DNA of 64,000 nt from Clostridium_AD frigoriphilum (GTDB taxonomy: Bacteria > Bacillota > Clostridia > Clostridiales > Clostridiaceae): positions 1 through 64,000 of the forward strand of contig NZ_JAZHFS010000002.1 in NCBI RefSeq assembly GCF_036541405.1. Reading direction: 5' to 3'. Made by a program: the position numbers and the translations under genes. Shown here one piece after another: positions 1 through 8,073 of the stretch; position 1 is the stretch's first letter; every line of letters starts with the position of its first letter. A model generated the notes under the pieces. It had not been told where the DNA came from. It did not search any database and saw only the letters and a program-made list of their open reading frames with translations.

Positions 1-313
1 AAGCTTTTTAATAATGAATGTAAAAGATAATTTAGAAGAAATAGATAAAGATTTATGTTTTAAGCAGTTCGATAATTTTAGAAAACTTCATGATAAAGAA
101 ATATTAAAAATACAGAGTAGTAGTATTAATTTGATAAGCAGTATGGGTATTTAGAAGTAAATAAAAGGTTTTGATATGAGCCTAAGGCTATCGTTAATTC
201 ATTTATTAGAGTGATTGGTAGTAAAAGTTTTAGAGAAATTAATGAGTTCTTATATGTGTAATTTATTAGCTCCTTAATAGATGAGAGTATTTGAGAAGTT
301 AACGTATCTAAGA
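1..313 (+). mobile_element. Degenerate insertion-type remnant
   Basis: No intact gene lies here. A short reading frame (about residues NVKDNLEEIDKDLCFKQF, stop near 152) may enter from outside the window, and the rest has many stops in all forward frames. The segment ends at an IS200/IS605-like hairpin, and immediately after it the 3' part of a sigma-factor gene begins. I infer a decayed element that replaced or interrupted the sigma gene. I cannot identify a transposase motif. Confidence 0.3.
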
Positions 314-314
314 A

Positions 315-335
315 CCCCACTCCTTAAGGTGTGGG
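315..335 (+). repeat. IS200/IS605-like terminal hairpin
   Basis: CCCAC and GTGGG pair around the self-complementary core CCTTAAGG. Hairpins of this kind at the right end, with no terminal inverted repeats, are typical of IS200/IS605 elements in clostridia. There is no T-run after it, so it is not a terminator. It lies at the exact junction with the truncated sigma gene. Confidence 0.45.
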
Positions 336-351
336 AGTATCAGCAAGTAAT

Positions 352-504
352 TATAGAATGGTGATTGCATTAAGATATTTTGATGATCAGAGTTATTTAG
401 AGATTTCAGAATTGTTAAATAGACCGCTTGGAAGCATTAAAACTGATTTATATAGGGCTAAAGCTATATTAAAGAAACAACTAGAAAATGATATGGAGGT
501 GTAA
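352..504 (+). pseudogene. ECF sigma factor, 3' fragment (region 4)
   Basis: The frame reads YRMVIALRYFDDQSYLEI, then SELLNRPLGSIKTDLYRAK and a short tail to a TAA at 502-504. This is sigma region 4 (the -35-binding helix-turn-helix) of a SigW-type ECF sigma factor. Region 2 and the start codon are absent: upstream lies the IS-like hairpin and non-coding remnant. The stop is 2 bp from the next gene's ATG, the usual sigma/anti-sigma arrangement. I read this as a gene truncated by a mobile element. An ATG at 358 could start a 48-residue peptide, but it would lack promoter-melting functions. Confidence 0.75.
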
Positions 505-506
505 AT

Positions 507-965
507 ATGTGCTGTAAATTTGATAAAGAACTTTTATATGCTTTTGATGATAATACAATTCAACCACTAGAGAAAATATTCGTTGAAGAGCATATAAAAT
601 ATTGCACTGATTGTCAAAAGGATCTAAAATTAATAAATATAATTAATCAAAATATTAAAGATGAACTTATTAATATTAAATTTCCTGATAAACTAAGTAC
701 AATTTCACAACTTGTTACAGAAAACTGTATATCTGAAATGGAGAAAACTACTATTAAATCTAAAATACATAATGCAATAAAAACATATAGTGGTATAAAT
801 AAGGCTATAAAAGGATCAAGCGTAGTATATAAACATAATCCATATAATAATTTTATTAATAATAAAATTGAAACTACTTTTAATTTTATAAAAAAACCTA
901 TAAAACATATGGTTAAAAGCAAGTTAGATGAAATAAACATTCTAAAAAAACTAAAATTAGGTTAG
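507..965 (+). CDS. Putative zinc-finger anti-sigma factor
   Basis: A 152-residue protein immediately follows the sigma region-4 remnant and shares its ribosome binding site region (GGAGGT at 495-500). The N-terminus holds CC at residues 2-3 and an H-x3-C-x2-C motif (HIKYCTDC, about residues 29-36), as in zf-HC2 (ZAS) anti-sigma domains. No transmembrane segment follows; the C-terminal half is Lys/Asn-rich, so it would be a soluble anti-sigma factor. Its cognate sigma factor is broken next door, so its present role is doubtful. The family call rests on context plus the metal motif. Confidence 0.6.
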   Translation: MCCKFDKELLYAFDDNTIQPLEKIFVEEHIKYCTDCQKDLKLINIINQNIKDELINIKFPDKLSTISQLVTENCISEMEKTTIKSKIHNAIKTYSGINKAIKGSSVVYKHNPYNNFINNKIETTFNFIKKPIKHMVKSKLDEINILKKLKLG

Positions 966-991
966 AACCTTAGGGAAAAGGAGGTGTTGGT

Positions 992-1651
992 TTGTTTATT
1001 TTATTTTTAATATTAAAAATACTCCTTTATTTATTAATCTTTATATTTGGTATTATTTTATTATTTTTAATAATTCCCTTTGAATATTATATAAGTTCAA
1101 AAATTTATGAAAAAATTAATGTGGATATAACCTTATTATTTTTTAAAAAAATTATAAAAGTAATTGTGAGACATGAAGACACTAAAGAAATATTTTTATT
1201 AAAAATTATGGGATTACGCATTATTAGAAAAGAAATAATAAGCCCTGATATAAAAATTGAAAAAGAGGAAAAAGAAAAGAATAAAAAGAAGAGTAAGAAA
1301 AAGAAGAGGAGTAATTTTAATATAAGGGATTATATAGAGCGGGAATTCATAAATGATTTAATAAATTATTTTAAAGATATAATAGGGATCGTAAAACCAA
1401 AAACAGTCAAAATAAATGGTTTTTATGGATTTGATGACCCTTCGCTTACAGGTATGATTTGTGGAATTATACCTCTAATATCAAATCTTATTCCTAAAAG
1501 TGATATTAATTTACAACCAGTATTCGATGATGAAATAGTTGAAATTGAGTGTGATATTCATGGAAAGATTTCTTTGCTAGCAGCAATAATAAAAACACTT
1601 AAATTTGTGTTTAAGAAAAACAACAGACAAAAAATATTTAAAAAAGCATAA
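992..1651 (+). CDS. DUF2953 (YtfI-like) membrane protein
   Basis: A 219-residue protein starts at TTG 992 behind AAGGAGG (978-984). One or two hydrophobic segments cover about residues 1-28; a basic stretch (EKEEKEKNKKKSKKKKR, about residues 90-106) is followed by a C-terminal domain with GFYGFDDPSLTGMICG and LQPVFDDEIVEIECDIHGKI, typical of DUF2953. In bacilli the homologue YtfI lies next to YtfJ (GerW), exactly as here. Function is unknown; the pair is sporulation-associated in bacilli. About 110 bp separate it from gerW. Confidence 0.75.
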   Translation: MFILFLILKILLYLLIFIFGIILLFLIIPFEYYISSKIYEKINVDITLLFFKKIIKVIVRHEDTKEIFLLKIMGLRIIRKEIISPDIKIEKEEKEKNKKKSKKKKRSNFNIRDYIEREFINDLINYFKDIIGIVKPKTVKINGFYGFDDPSLTGMICGIIPLISNLIPKSDINLQPVFDDEIVEIECDIHGKISLLAAIIKTLKFVFKKNNRQKIFKKA

Positions 1652-1762
1652 AAAATCTGAAACTTAATAATAGTTTATGTGTATTGTTAAGTGTAAAGTT
1701 AATAATGATTATGTAATAAATAAATAATTAAATATATAATTAAATATTAGGAGGAAAAAGTT

Positions 1763-2155
1763 ATGATAAATATGACAGAGAATGCTGAAGCATTATTCTC
1801 AAATCTAGAAAGATTTTTAAAGACAGAGACAGTAGTTGGTGAGGCAATAATTGTTGGAGAAACAACACTAATACCACTTATTACAGTTTCATTTGGATGC
1901 GGAACCGGGGGCGGAACAGGGAATACTCTTAAGGATGGCGAAGGTACTGGGGGAGGACTTGGAGCAGGAGCTAAGATAACTCCAACTGCTATTTTAGTTA
2001 TAAAAGATGGAAATGTAACAATGCTTTCTATAAAAGGAAAATGTAATCTTGAAAATCTTATCCAAATGGTACCGGGACTAGTATCCAAAGTAAGCTCAAA
2101 AATGGGTGGATTTAAGAACAAAACAGATAAGAATAAAACGGAAAATGATATCTAA
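1763..2155 (+). CDS. gerW: GerW (YtfJ) family spore protein
   Basis: 130 residues with a strong ribosome binding site (AGGAGGAAAAAG, 1749-1760). The N-terminus (ENAEALFSNLERFLKTETVVGE) and the glycine-rich middle (GCGTGGGTG, then GEGTGGGLGAGAKITPTAIL) are hallmarks of the YtfJ/GerW family, which in Bacillus subtilis is needed for normal germination. The usual length is 130-150 residues, so it is complete. It lies downstream of the YtfI-like gene, which supports the call. It is soluble, with no signal peptide. Confidence 0.85.
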   Translation: MINMTENAEALFSNLERFLKTETVVGEAIIVGETTLIPLITVSFGCGTGGGTGNTLKDGEGTGGGLGAGAKITPTAILVIKDGNVTMLSIKGKCNLENLIQMVPGLVSKVSSKMGGFKNKTDKNKTENDI

Positions 2156-2190
2156 CTTTAGATTAAAAATATTAAATGGTAAAATTGACT

Positions 2191-2240
2191 TAAACGGCCA
2201 AAGTCCTGAATTATATGGGGTTATGGCTGTTTAATATTTT
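2191..2240 (+). terminator. Terminator after gerW
   Basis: A 10-bp stem (TAAACGGCCA at 2191-2200 with TGGCTGTTTA at 2224-2233, one G-U pair) encloses a 23-nt loop and is followed by a T-rich run. The loop is longer than usual for an intrinsic terminator. Confidence 0.5.
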
Positions 2241-2394
2241 TTGTAAGCTATCTTCTATTTTAGAAGATTATATATCCGTCAATTTGAAATTATTATTGAT
2301 TATTTAAATAAAATCATCTATGATATTGTTAAAGTAGACACTGATTAGATTCGATTAAGCGTTTAAAAATTATATATTGGAGCAGGTGAATAAA

Positions 2395-3171
2395 ATGAGT
2401 TCTAACAAATATTTAAAGTTTTTAGCAAATATAAGTAAAAATAAACCCAATAGCATTAAAAATAAGAAGACCCCATGCCCATTTTGTAACAGAGAGGGGC
2501 TAACAGGTATTATAGATGAAGAAGGGCCATTCATTTTAGTTAAAAACAAATTTCCTACATTAGAAAATACACTTCAAACAGTGCTAATAGAAACAAGTAG
2601 TTGCGATTTTGATATCACAATGTATGATAAAGAATATATGAGAAATTTATTAAGATTTGGAGTTCGTCATTGGATTGATATGGAGAAAAGTGGTGATTTT
2701 AAATCTGTGATTTTTTATAAAAACCACGGTCCTTATTCAGGTGGGACTATTAATCATGCACATATGCAGATTGTTGGACTAAAATCTATAGATTACAAAG
2801 AATCTTTAAAAGATGAGTATTTTGAAGGAATAGTAATTAACGAGTCGGATGAATGTGTCGTTAATCTTTCAACCAAACCCAAGGTAGATTTTACTGAATT
2901 TAATATTATAATAAATAGCATTGATAATTTAGATATAATGGCTGATAATATACAAAAAATTGTTCATTATATACTAAATGATTTTTATGTGAAATGTAGT
3001 AGTTTTAATCTTTTCTTTTATGATTGGAAGGGTAAAATAATATGTAAAGTTATACCTAGATTTATTACATCTCCATTATTTATAGGCTTTTCTATTTCTC
3101 AAATTACAAACCAAACAGATGAAATTGTAAAGCAGGTTCAACAGTTGTATTTTAAATCTGAACCTAGATAA
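2395..3171 (+). CDS. DUF4931 HIT-like (GalT-related) protein
   Basis: About 258 residues. I start at ATG 2395, preceded by GGAGCAGGTG, rather than at the upstream in-frame TTG at 2377. The N-terminus has a CPFCNRE zinc-type knuckle; FYKNHGPYSGGTINHAHMQ carries the H-x-H histidine triad (NHAHMQIVG) of galactose-1-phosphate uridylyltransferase/HIT folds. The architecture matches DUF4931. Substrate is unknown; a nucleotidyl-transfer or hydrolase role is inferred from the histidines only. It appears monocistronic. Confidence 0.7.
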   Translation: MSSNKYLKFLANISKNKPNSIKNKKTPCPFCNREGLTGIIDEEGPFILVKNKFPTLENTLQTVLIETSSCDFDITMYDKEYMRNLLRFGVRHWIDMEKSGDFKSVIFYKNHGPYSGGTINHAHMQIVGLKSIDYKESLKDEYFEGIVINESDECVVNLSTKPKVDFTEFNIIINSIDNLDIMADNIQKIVHYILNDFYVKCSSFNLFFYDWKGKIICKVIPRFITSPLFIGFSISQITNQTDEIVKQVQQLYFKSEPR

Positions 3172-3309
3172 GTTATTGATTGATAAGAAAATATCCCATA
3201 TAATTTAAGTTTATGTTATATCTATTATAAAGATATGGTATTATTTAGTAGACACTTCTTAGAATAGACGAAATATTAATTTTATACAACTATTATAGGG
3301 GGAATTGAT

Positions 3310-3756
3310 ATGGGAATGGTGGATATAAATTTTATTATTTGGCTTGTGATTGTATTTGTAATTTGGTGTGTATGTATAATTTTTAGATACCTAGTTACTA
3401 CAAATACAATAAAGGTAAGCAAAATTTCAAGGATATTTTATGATGATGATGAGAGGTTCATTAAAGTTTGGGGAAAAATGCAAGAAAAAGGATTGCTAAA
3501 ATATATTATTAAAAGTATTTTTTCTATGACTGCTATTATGGGTATAGTAGGTTTGGTTATTATATTGTACCACCGAAGTGTGGGTGGATATGAGCAAAAC
3601 CAAACATTGCTGGATTATTTGTCAACGGGGTTCGTCTTAGGTATAATTGAGTCTTTTTTCTGGGAGAAAAATCAAAATAGATACATCCGATTAAAAGAAG
3701 ACGAAGAAGAAAGTATGAAAAATGATAATACAAATAACGACAGTGAAAACAATTAA
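3310..3756 (+). CDS. Hypothetical membrane protein
   Basis: 148 residues behind a good ribosome binding site (TAGGGGGAATTGAT). Hydrophobic segments lie near residues 7-28 and 66-88, with a weaker one near 100-118 (TGFVLGIIESFFW). The C-terminus is charged (KEDEEESMKNDN). I do not recognise a family. It is followed by a terminator hairpin shared with the convergent FtsW-like gene. Confidence 0.6.
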   Translation: MGMVDINFIIWLVIVFVIWCVCIIFRYLVTTNTIKVSKISRIFYDDDERFIKVWGKMQEKGLLKYIIKSIFSMTAIMGIVGLVIILYHRSVGGYEQNQTLLDYLSTGFVLGIIESFFWEKNQNRYIRLKEDEEESMKNDNTNNDSENN

Positions 3757-3785
3757 TGTATGCTTCTAAATATTTGTAAAATATA

Positions 3786-3819
3786 AATTAAGAGAAGTTT
3801 ATTATGGCTTCTCTTAATT
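3786..3819. terminator. Bidirectional terminator
   Basis: AATTAAGAGAAG (3786-3797) pairs with CTTCTCTTAATT (3808-3819) over a 10-nt loop, between two convergent genes. Flanks are A/T-rich on both sides. Confidence 0.75.
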
Positions 3820-3844
3820 ATAATTGTTACTCCATGACATTCAA

Positions 3845-5137
3845 TTAGGCAGATAAACTTCTTCGTCTATATACACTCATAATAACACCTACGGAAAGCA
3901 TATTAACAAGGCCTAAGGAACCACCGTAACTCAAGAATGGAAGTGCGACTCCAACGATTGGGAATAAATTTAGATTCATTAATATATTCGAAACAAATTG
4001 TACTATAAATACACTAATGAGTCCGCTTATAAGTAATTTGCCATAACTATTTCTAACATATTTTGAAATGTGTAAAATCCTATATATGAAAGAAATTATT
4101 ATAGAAATAATAACTGCAGCTCCTAGCCATCCAAAGGTGTGTACTATATAACTAAATACTAAGTCAGATGAAATAAGCGGTACTTTTATTATGTCTTCAT
4201 TTGCAGAAAAACCATGTCCCAAAATTCCAGATGTATGGGTTATATTATACATCTGAACACTTAAGAATCCAGAGTTTTTGGGATCAGAAAATGGGTGTAA
4301 AAACACTAAAAGCCTTTTTAGTGTATATGGGCGAGAGAAAGAATAAAATAAAAAAGAAATAATATTAAAGGCAACAATGTAAAAAGCATATCTTTTTTTC
4401 ATACCAGATTTAAGTGCTAAAACCATAAATGAAATAAAATAAATTCCACAGTAAGCTAATGCTGGGACTGATAACATAAGAATCAATGGAATAAATAAAT
4501 ACACAACAGCTTTAATTAAATTTATTTTATTGTTCCAGTCATAGTTATTGAATATACCTGCCATGGATATTATAAATACATATAAACTAATAGCTTTAAT
4601 GTCTACTGAAAAAGAGCCTATACTAAGGGATGAAATTCCATTTATTGGATGTCCTATGAAAAATAATAAGATAAATGACAAACACATTCCTACGAAAATA
4701 TATTTTGAATATTTTTCTAATTTTCTATAATCAAAGAAATATAATAGTACAACACCTACAGTACCAATTGCTGAATATAATAAGCTATGATTAAATAAAT
4801 AATCACTAGGTTTATATGAGTTTTTATATTGTATAAGATACATCAAAACAACGCCAGCATTTACAAGTATTATGGTTAAAAGTAATGTAATCCAATCGGG
4901 GGTTCCTTTATGTGCTATGTTTAACTGTTTACCTATAGCTTCCCCATCACCCATTCGCTTGATAGCTTCACTAGTTGATTCTACATCTGACAATCCTCTT
5001 TCATTATTTTCATCTACGATATCTTCTATGTGTGATAATAATTCCTCTTTTATTTCTTTATGAGCCCCCTTAAATTTTACATAAGAACATATATTGTCTA
5101 TATATTCATTGATTTTAGAATTATCTTTTATGCCCAT
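3845..5137 (-). CDS. FtsW/RodA/SpoVE family protein with HAAS domain
   Basis: 430 residues. Residues about 1-75 (INEYIDNICSYVKFKGAHKE, then a helix with HIEDIVDENNERGLSDVEST and AIKRMGDGEAIGKQL) form a HAAS/permease-prefix-like cytosolic domain. The rest has about ten membrane segments and SEDS-type motifs: GHPINGISSL near the middle, SGILGHGFSANED, and the C-terminal NLFPIVGVALPFLSYGGS. SEDS proteins polymerise or flip peptidoglycan precursors. The start overlaps the upstream PadR gene by 10 bp, so translation is probably coupled and expression is PadR-controlled. It may be an accessory glycan polymerase rather than the essential FtsW/RodA. Confidence 0.82.
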   Translation of the reverse strand: MGIKDNSKINEYIDNICSYVKFKGAHKEIKEELLSHIEDIVDENNERGLSDVESTSEAIKRMGDGEAIGKQLNIAHKGTPDWITLLLTIILVNAGVVLMYLIQYKNSYKPSDYLFNHSLLYSAIGTVGVVLLYFFDYRKLEKYSKYIFVGMCLSFILLFFIGHPINGISSLSIGSFSVDIKAISLYVFIISMAGIFNNYDWNNKINLIKAVVYLFIPLILMLSVPALAYCGIYFISFMVLALKSGMKKRYAFYIVAFNIISFLFYSFSRPYTLKRLLVFLHPFSDPKNSGFLSVQMYNITHTSGILGHGFSANEDIIKVPLISSDLVFSYIVHTFGWLGAAVIISIIISFIYRILHISKYVRNSYGKLLISGLISVFIVQFVSNILMNLNLFPIVGVALPFLSYGGSLGLVNMLSVGVIMSVYRRRSLSA

Positions 5138-5469
5138 ATCACAACCTCCAATAACATATTATCAACGGCTGATCTGAAAGTAGACCATTCTTCTTCTTTT
5201 TCTTTTAAAGATAATTTGCCGGCTTCCATTATCCTATAGTATTTTCGCTTACGTTTTGAAGAACCCTCATCCCAATATGATTCTACTAATCCTTTTGATT
5301 CTAATGTATGGAGAATTGGATAAAGAGTCCCTTCCTTTAATGTGAATATACCATTTGATTTTTCCTCCATTTCTTTTATCATTTCATACCCATACATTGG
5401 TTTTTTATTAATTAGTTTTAAAATAAGAATTACAGTGCTACCTTTTAAAAGTTCTTTATTTATTGGCAT
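5128..5469 (-). CDS. PadR family transcriptional regulator
   Basis: 113 residues with the PadR winged helix: LKLINKKPMYGYEMIKEMEE, then LKEGTLYPILHTLESKGLVE, then RKRKYYRIMEAGKLSLKEKE. Short single-domain PadR proteins commonly sit in front of HAAS-domain membrane proteins, as here. A near-perfect palindrome just upstream (5498-5520) is a plausible autoregulatory operator. The ribosome binding site is AAGGAGGG, read on the minus strand. Confidence 0.88.
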   Translation of the reverse strand: MPINKELLKGSTVILILKLINKKPMYGYEMIKEMEEKSNGIFTLKEGTLYPILHTLESKGLVESYWDEGSSKRKRKYYRIMEAGKLSLKEKEEEWSTFRSAVDNMLLEVVIWA

Positions 5470-5482
5470 TTTTAACCCTCCT

Positions 5483-5520
5483 TATACATAGATGCTCTAT
5501 ACATAGTTAATCTATGTATA
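5483..5520 (-). promoter_or_regulatory. PadR-type operator
   Basis: TATACATAG (5498-5506) and CTATGTATA (5512-5520) are perfect 9-bp arms with a 5-nt spacer. A third TATACATAG half-site lies at 5483-5491. The ATGT/ACAT half-sites resemble known PadR operators. The site is just upstream of the padR start, so autoregulation of the PadR-FtsW pair is inferred. Confidence 0.7.
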
Positions 5521-5598
5521 ATGATAACACCGATCAATAAAATGTCAATATATACTTTTACATTTATATTTTAGAATAAATGTTTTTTTTAAGATTAG

Positions 5599-5654
5599 TT
5601 GACATTATAATAATAAAGTTATATATTTATAGTGTACTACATAACATAGTACAC
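5599..5654 (+). promoter_or_regulatory. Promoter and operator of the GntR-ABC operon
   Basis: TTGACA (5599-5604), 17 bp, TATATT (5622-5627) form a vegetative promoter. A dyad GTGTACTA (5632-5639) / TAGTACAC (5647-5654) with a 7-nt spacer begins about where transcription would start, followed by a further GTAGTACAC half-site. YtrA-type GntR repressors bind such dyads in front of their own operons. Confidence 0.75.
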
Positions 5655-5710
5655 GTAGTACACGTTATGCAACTAGTAAAAAAATTGATTGAATGAAAGA
5701 AGGTGAGGCC

Positions 5711-6082
5711 ATGATAAATATTGATAGTAGAAGCAGTAAGCCTATTTATGAACAGATTATTGAGAAGGTAAAGGAAAATATAATAAAAGGAATATTAAAA
5801 CCAGGAGATAAACTGCCTTCTGTACGGGAACTCGCAGCAGCTATAACGGTAAATCCTAATACTATAAGTAAAGCATACATTGAGCTTGAGCGAATGAAGA
5901 CAATCCAAGTTATAAGGGGAAAAGGAACTTTTGTATCAGAAAATTTTAAACCTGTTATGGATGAGGAAAAAATGAAAGAAATTAAAGAACATATGAAGAA
6001 GATAATAATAGAAGCGCATTATATAGGTCTTGATAAGGATACATTAATAGATATATTAAATGATATTTATAGTGAGTTTTAG
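5711..6082 (+). CDS. GntR (YtrA subfamily) repressor
   Basis: About 123 residues. ATG 5711 follows AGAAGGTGAG and is preferred over the in-frame ATG at 5693. The winged helix (SKPIYEQIIEKVKENIIKG, GDKLPSVRELAAAITVNPNT, IRGKGTFVSEN) is followed by a short helical tail, the YtrA subfamily layout. These repressors control adjacent ABC exporters. It is first in an operon with two ABC ATPase/permease pairs and has a dyad on its promoter. Confidence 0.88.
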   Translation: MINIDSRSSKPIYEQIIEKVKENIIKGILKPGDKLPSVRELAAAITVNPNTISKAYIELERMKTIQVIRGKGTFVSENFKPVMDEEKMKEIKEHMKKIIIEAHYIGLDKDTLIDILNDIYSEF

Positions 6083-6114
6083 TAATTAGAAATCTTAAAA
6101 GGGGGGGGATTATT

Positions 6115-7005
6115 TTGATAGATATAAAAAATGTGAGCAAAAAGATAGATGATAAATACATTTTAAAAAATGTAGATTTGCATGTGAATAAGGGGAGTAT
6201 ATTTGGAATAATTGGTGAAAATGGTGCTGGTAAAACTACACTTATTAAATGTTTAACAGGTATTTACAGAGTTAATGAAGGAAGTATTTTAATAGATGGG
6301 GAAGAGGTCTTTGATAATAATAAAATAAAACAGAAGATAGGGTATGTATCAGATGAAAACCAATATTTCTCATCTTTTAAAGTATGCGAGCTCTTAGAAT
6401 TTTATAAGAAGGCCTATAATGACTTTTCCAAGGAGAGATTTGATGAACTTAATGTAAAATTTAAAATTCCTTTAAATCGAAGAATACGTGAGCTTTCAAA
6501 AGGCATGAAGATGAGAACAGCTATCCTTTTAAACTTAAGTATAAAACCAGATATATTAATCCTTGATGAACCAACATCTGGTCTTGATCCGGTGATTAAA
6601 AAAGAATTAATGTCAATTATCGTGGATGAAGTAGCATCAAGAGATGTAACTGTATTTATTTCATCACATCATTTGGATCATATTGAGAGAATATGTGATA
6701 GCATCGCAATAATCAAAGGTGGCGAAATAAAACTTAAAAGTTCTATGGAAGATGCTAAAAATAGTATAAAAAAACTTCAAGTTATGTTTAAAGATGAAGT
6801 CAATATAAATGAGAAGTTATCTTCTATTGATGGAGTAATTAAGGTTGAAAATATAGGCAGGGTAAATTATATAATTACTAAAAATTATACAAAAGATCTT
6901 GAGAAAAAGCTATATGACATGGGTGCTGAATTTATAGAAATTGTAGATATGAGTCTTGAGGATATGTTTATATATTTCGTAGGGGAGGAGGATAAAAATG
7001 AATAA
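6115..7005 (+). CDS. ABC transporter ATPase (copy 1)
   Basis: 296 residues from TTG 6115 behind a G-rich ribosome binding site. Walker A GENGAGKTT (about residues 34-42), signature LSKGM, Walker B DILILDEPTSGLDP, and the switch histidine in SSHHLDH. It belongs to the CcmA/YtrB-type drug/antibiotic exporter ATPases. It overlaps the following permease by 8 bp. The protein differs from copy 2 (8074-8964) at only six positions by eye, while the DNA carries additional silent differences. Confidence 0.9.
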   Translation: MIDIKNVSKKIDDKYILKNVDLHVNKGSIFGIIGENGAGKTTLIKCLTGIYRVNEGSILIDGEEVFDNNKIKQKIGYVSDENQYFSSFKVCELLEFYKKAYNDFSKERFDELNVKFKIPLNRRIRELSKGMKMRTAILLNLSIKPDILILDEPTSGLDPVIKKELMSIIVDEVASRDVTVFISSHHLDHIERICDSIAIIKGGEIKLKSSMEDAKNSIKKLQVMFKDEVNINEKLSSIDGVIKVENIGRVNYIITKNYTKDLEKKLYDMGAEFIEIVDMSLEDMFIYFVGEEDKNE

Positions 7006-8038
7006 GATTTTAAATAAGGCCCTTTTCTATAAGGAATGGATATACGTGAAATGGATAACACTTTTAACTATTGTTATACTTTTAAGTAGTAAGGGTTATG
7101 GGGTTATATCTGAATTAAATTACAAAAGAATGATTCAGGGAGGAGCAGAGAATAATTATTGGTTTAATAACGGACTTTATGAAGCAAATATTCATATTTT
7201 TATAATGGTGTTGGTTGTATTAATACTCGCCATGACTTTATTTGCAGGTGAGAAGACTAGCGAAACTCAAGGGTTTATTGCTTCCATGCCATTTACAAGG
7301 AAAGAAATAATTTTTAATAAATGGCTTGTTGGAGTGGTAAGTTTATTTATAAGTTTTGTAGTAACGTATATATTTCTAAGCTTGTTTTATTTCTTAAATA
7401 TTAAAGGCATTAATACAACATTAAATCCATATTTCGATATAATTAAATGGTTTTTTATGAATACATTCCAATACATTTGCATTTTCACTTTTATGATGTT
7501 TATTCAGGCAGTTATGGGAAATAGTATAGTATCTAGCATAGTAGGTGGAATAATACTTATGGTACCATTATTTATAACTACGTTAGGAGACCTTATAATC
7601 AGAAGATACTATGGGTATAATCGATATAGGTATAAGATTACTAATGATATTTCGGACTGGTTAAGTGTTTATAGCTACAATATACCTCATCAGAGTTACG
7701 TTGAAACAGCAATAAAGGGGACGTATGCTCATGCATTTTCTTATTATACTAATTATAAATCGAAGTTATTAGTACTTTTTCTGTTAACTTGTTTATTTTT
7801 GTTCTTAGCTAATTTAGCATATAAAAAAAGAAACATTGAATATAATTTGAGACTAATAGTTTTTAAAAATTTAGAACCTGTATTTATAGGGGGAGTTGCT
7901 ATTTGTTCAGGGCTTTTGGCTGGAGTTATTTTTGGAAGTGATCGCTTAAGAGAATTTGGGATTTACTTTGTCATCTTCACTATTATTGGATACTTTATAT
8001 CTAAACTATTACTTAAGGTATTATCGCCAAGGAAATAA
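6998..8038 (+). CDS. ABC-2 type permease (copy 1)
   Basis: 346 residues, about six membrane segments, with the ABC-2 motif region GEKTSETQGFIASMPFTRK at about residues 83-100. Translation is coupled to the upstream ATPase. It resembles copy 2 strongly in the first 190 and the last 100 residues, but the stretch around residues 190-250 (YYGYNRYRYKITNDISDWL and following) is divergent. Substrate is unknown; export of a peptide antibiotic or lipid is the usual family role. Confidence 0.82.
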   Translation: MNKILNKALFYKEWIYVKWITLLTIVILLSSKGYGVISELNYKRMIQGGAENNYWFNNGLYEANIHIFIMVLVVLILAMTLFAGEKTSETQGFIASMPFTRKEIIFNKWLVGVVSLFISFVVTYIFLSLFYFLNIKGINTTLNPYFDIIKWFFMNTFQYICIFTFMMFIQAVMGNSIVSSIVGGIILMVPLFITTLGDLIIRRYYGYNRYRYKITNDISDWLSVYSYNIPHQSYVETAIKGTYAHAFSYYTNYKSKLLVLFLLTCLFLFLANLAYKKRNIEYNLRLIVFKNLEPVFIGGVAICSGLLAGVIFGSDRLREFGIYFVIFTIIGYFISKLLLKVLSPRK

Positions 8039-8073
8039 TTAGGAATATTGGAATATAAAATGGGGGGATTACA

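Noticed and set aside
126..320. 64-residue minus-strand ORF near the left edge
   Set aside because: It covers the degenerate remnant, has no ribosome binding site and ends in the IS-like hairpin.
1747..2121. Minus-strand ORF opposite gerW
   Set aside because: It is a proline/serine shadow of the glycine-rich gerW frame, without a ribosome binding site.
2191..2240. Possible riboswitch in the gerW-DUF4931 gap
   Set aside because: The 23-nt loop looked structured, but it does not match c-di-GMP, THF or other motifs I know, and the stem plus T-run fits a terminator.
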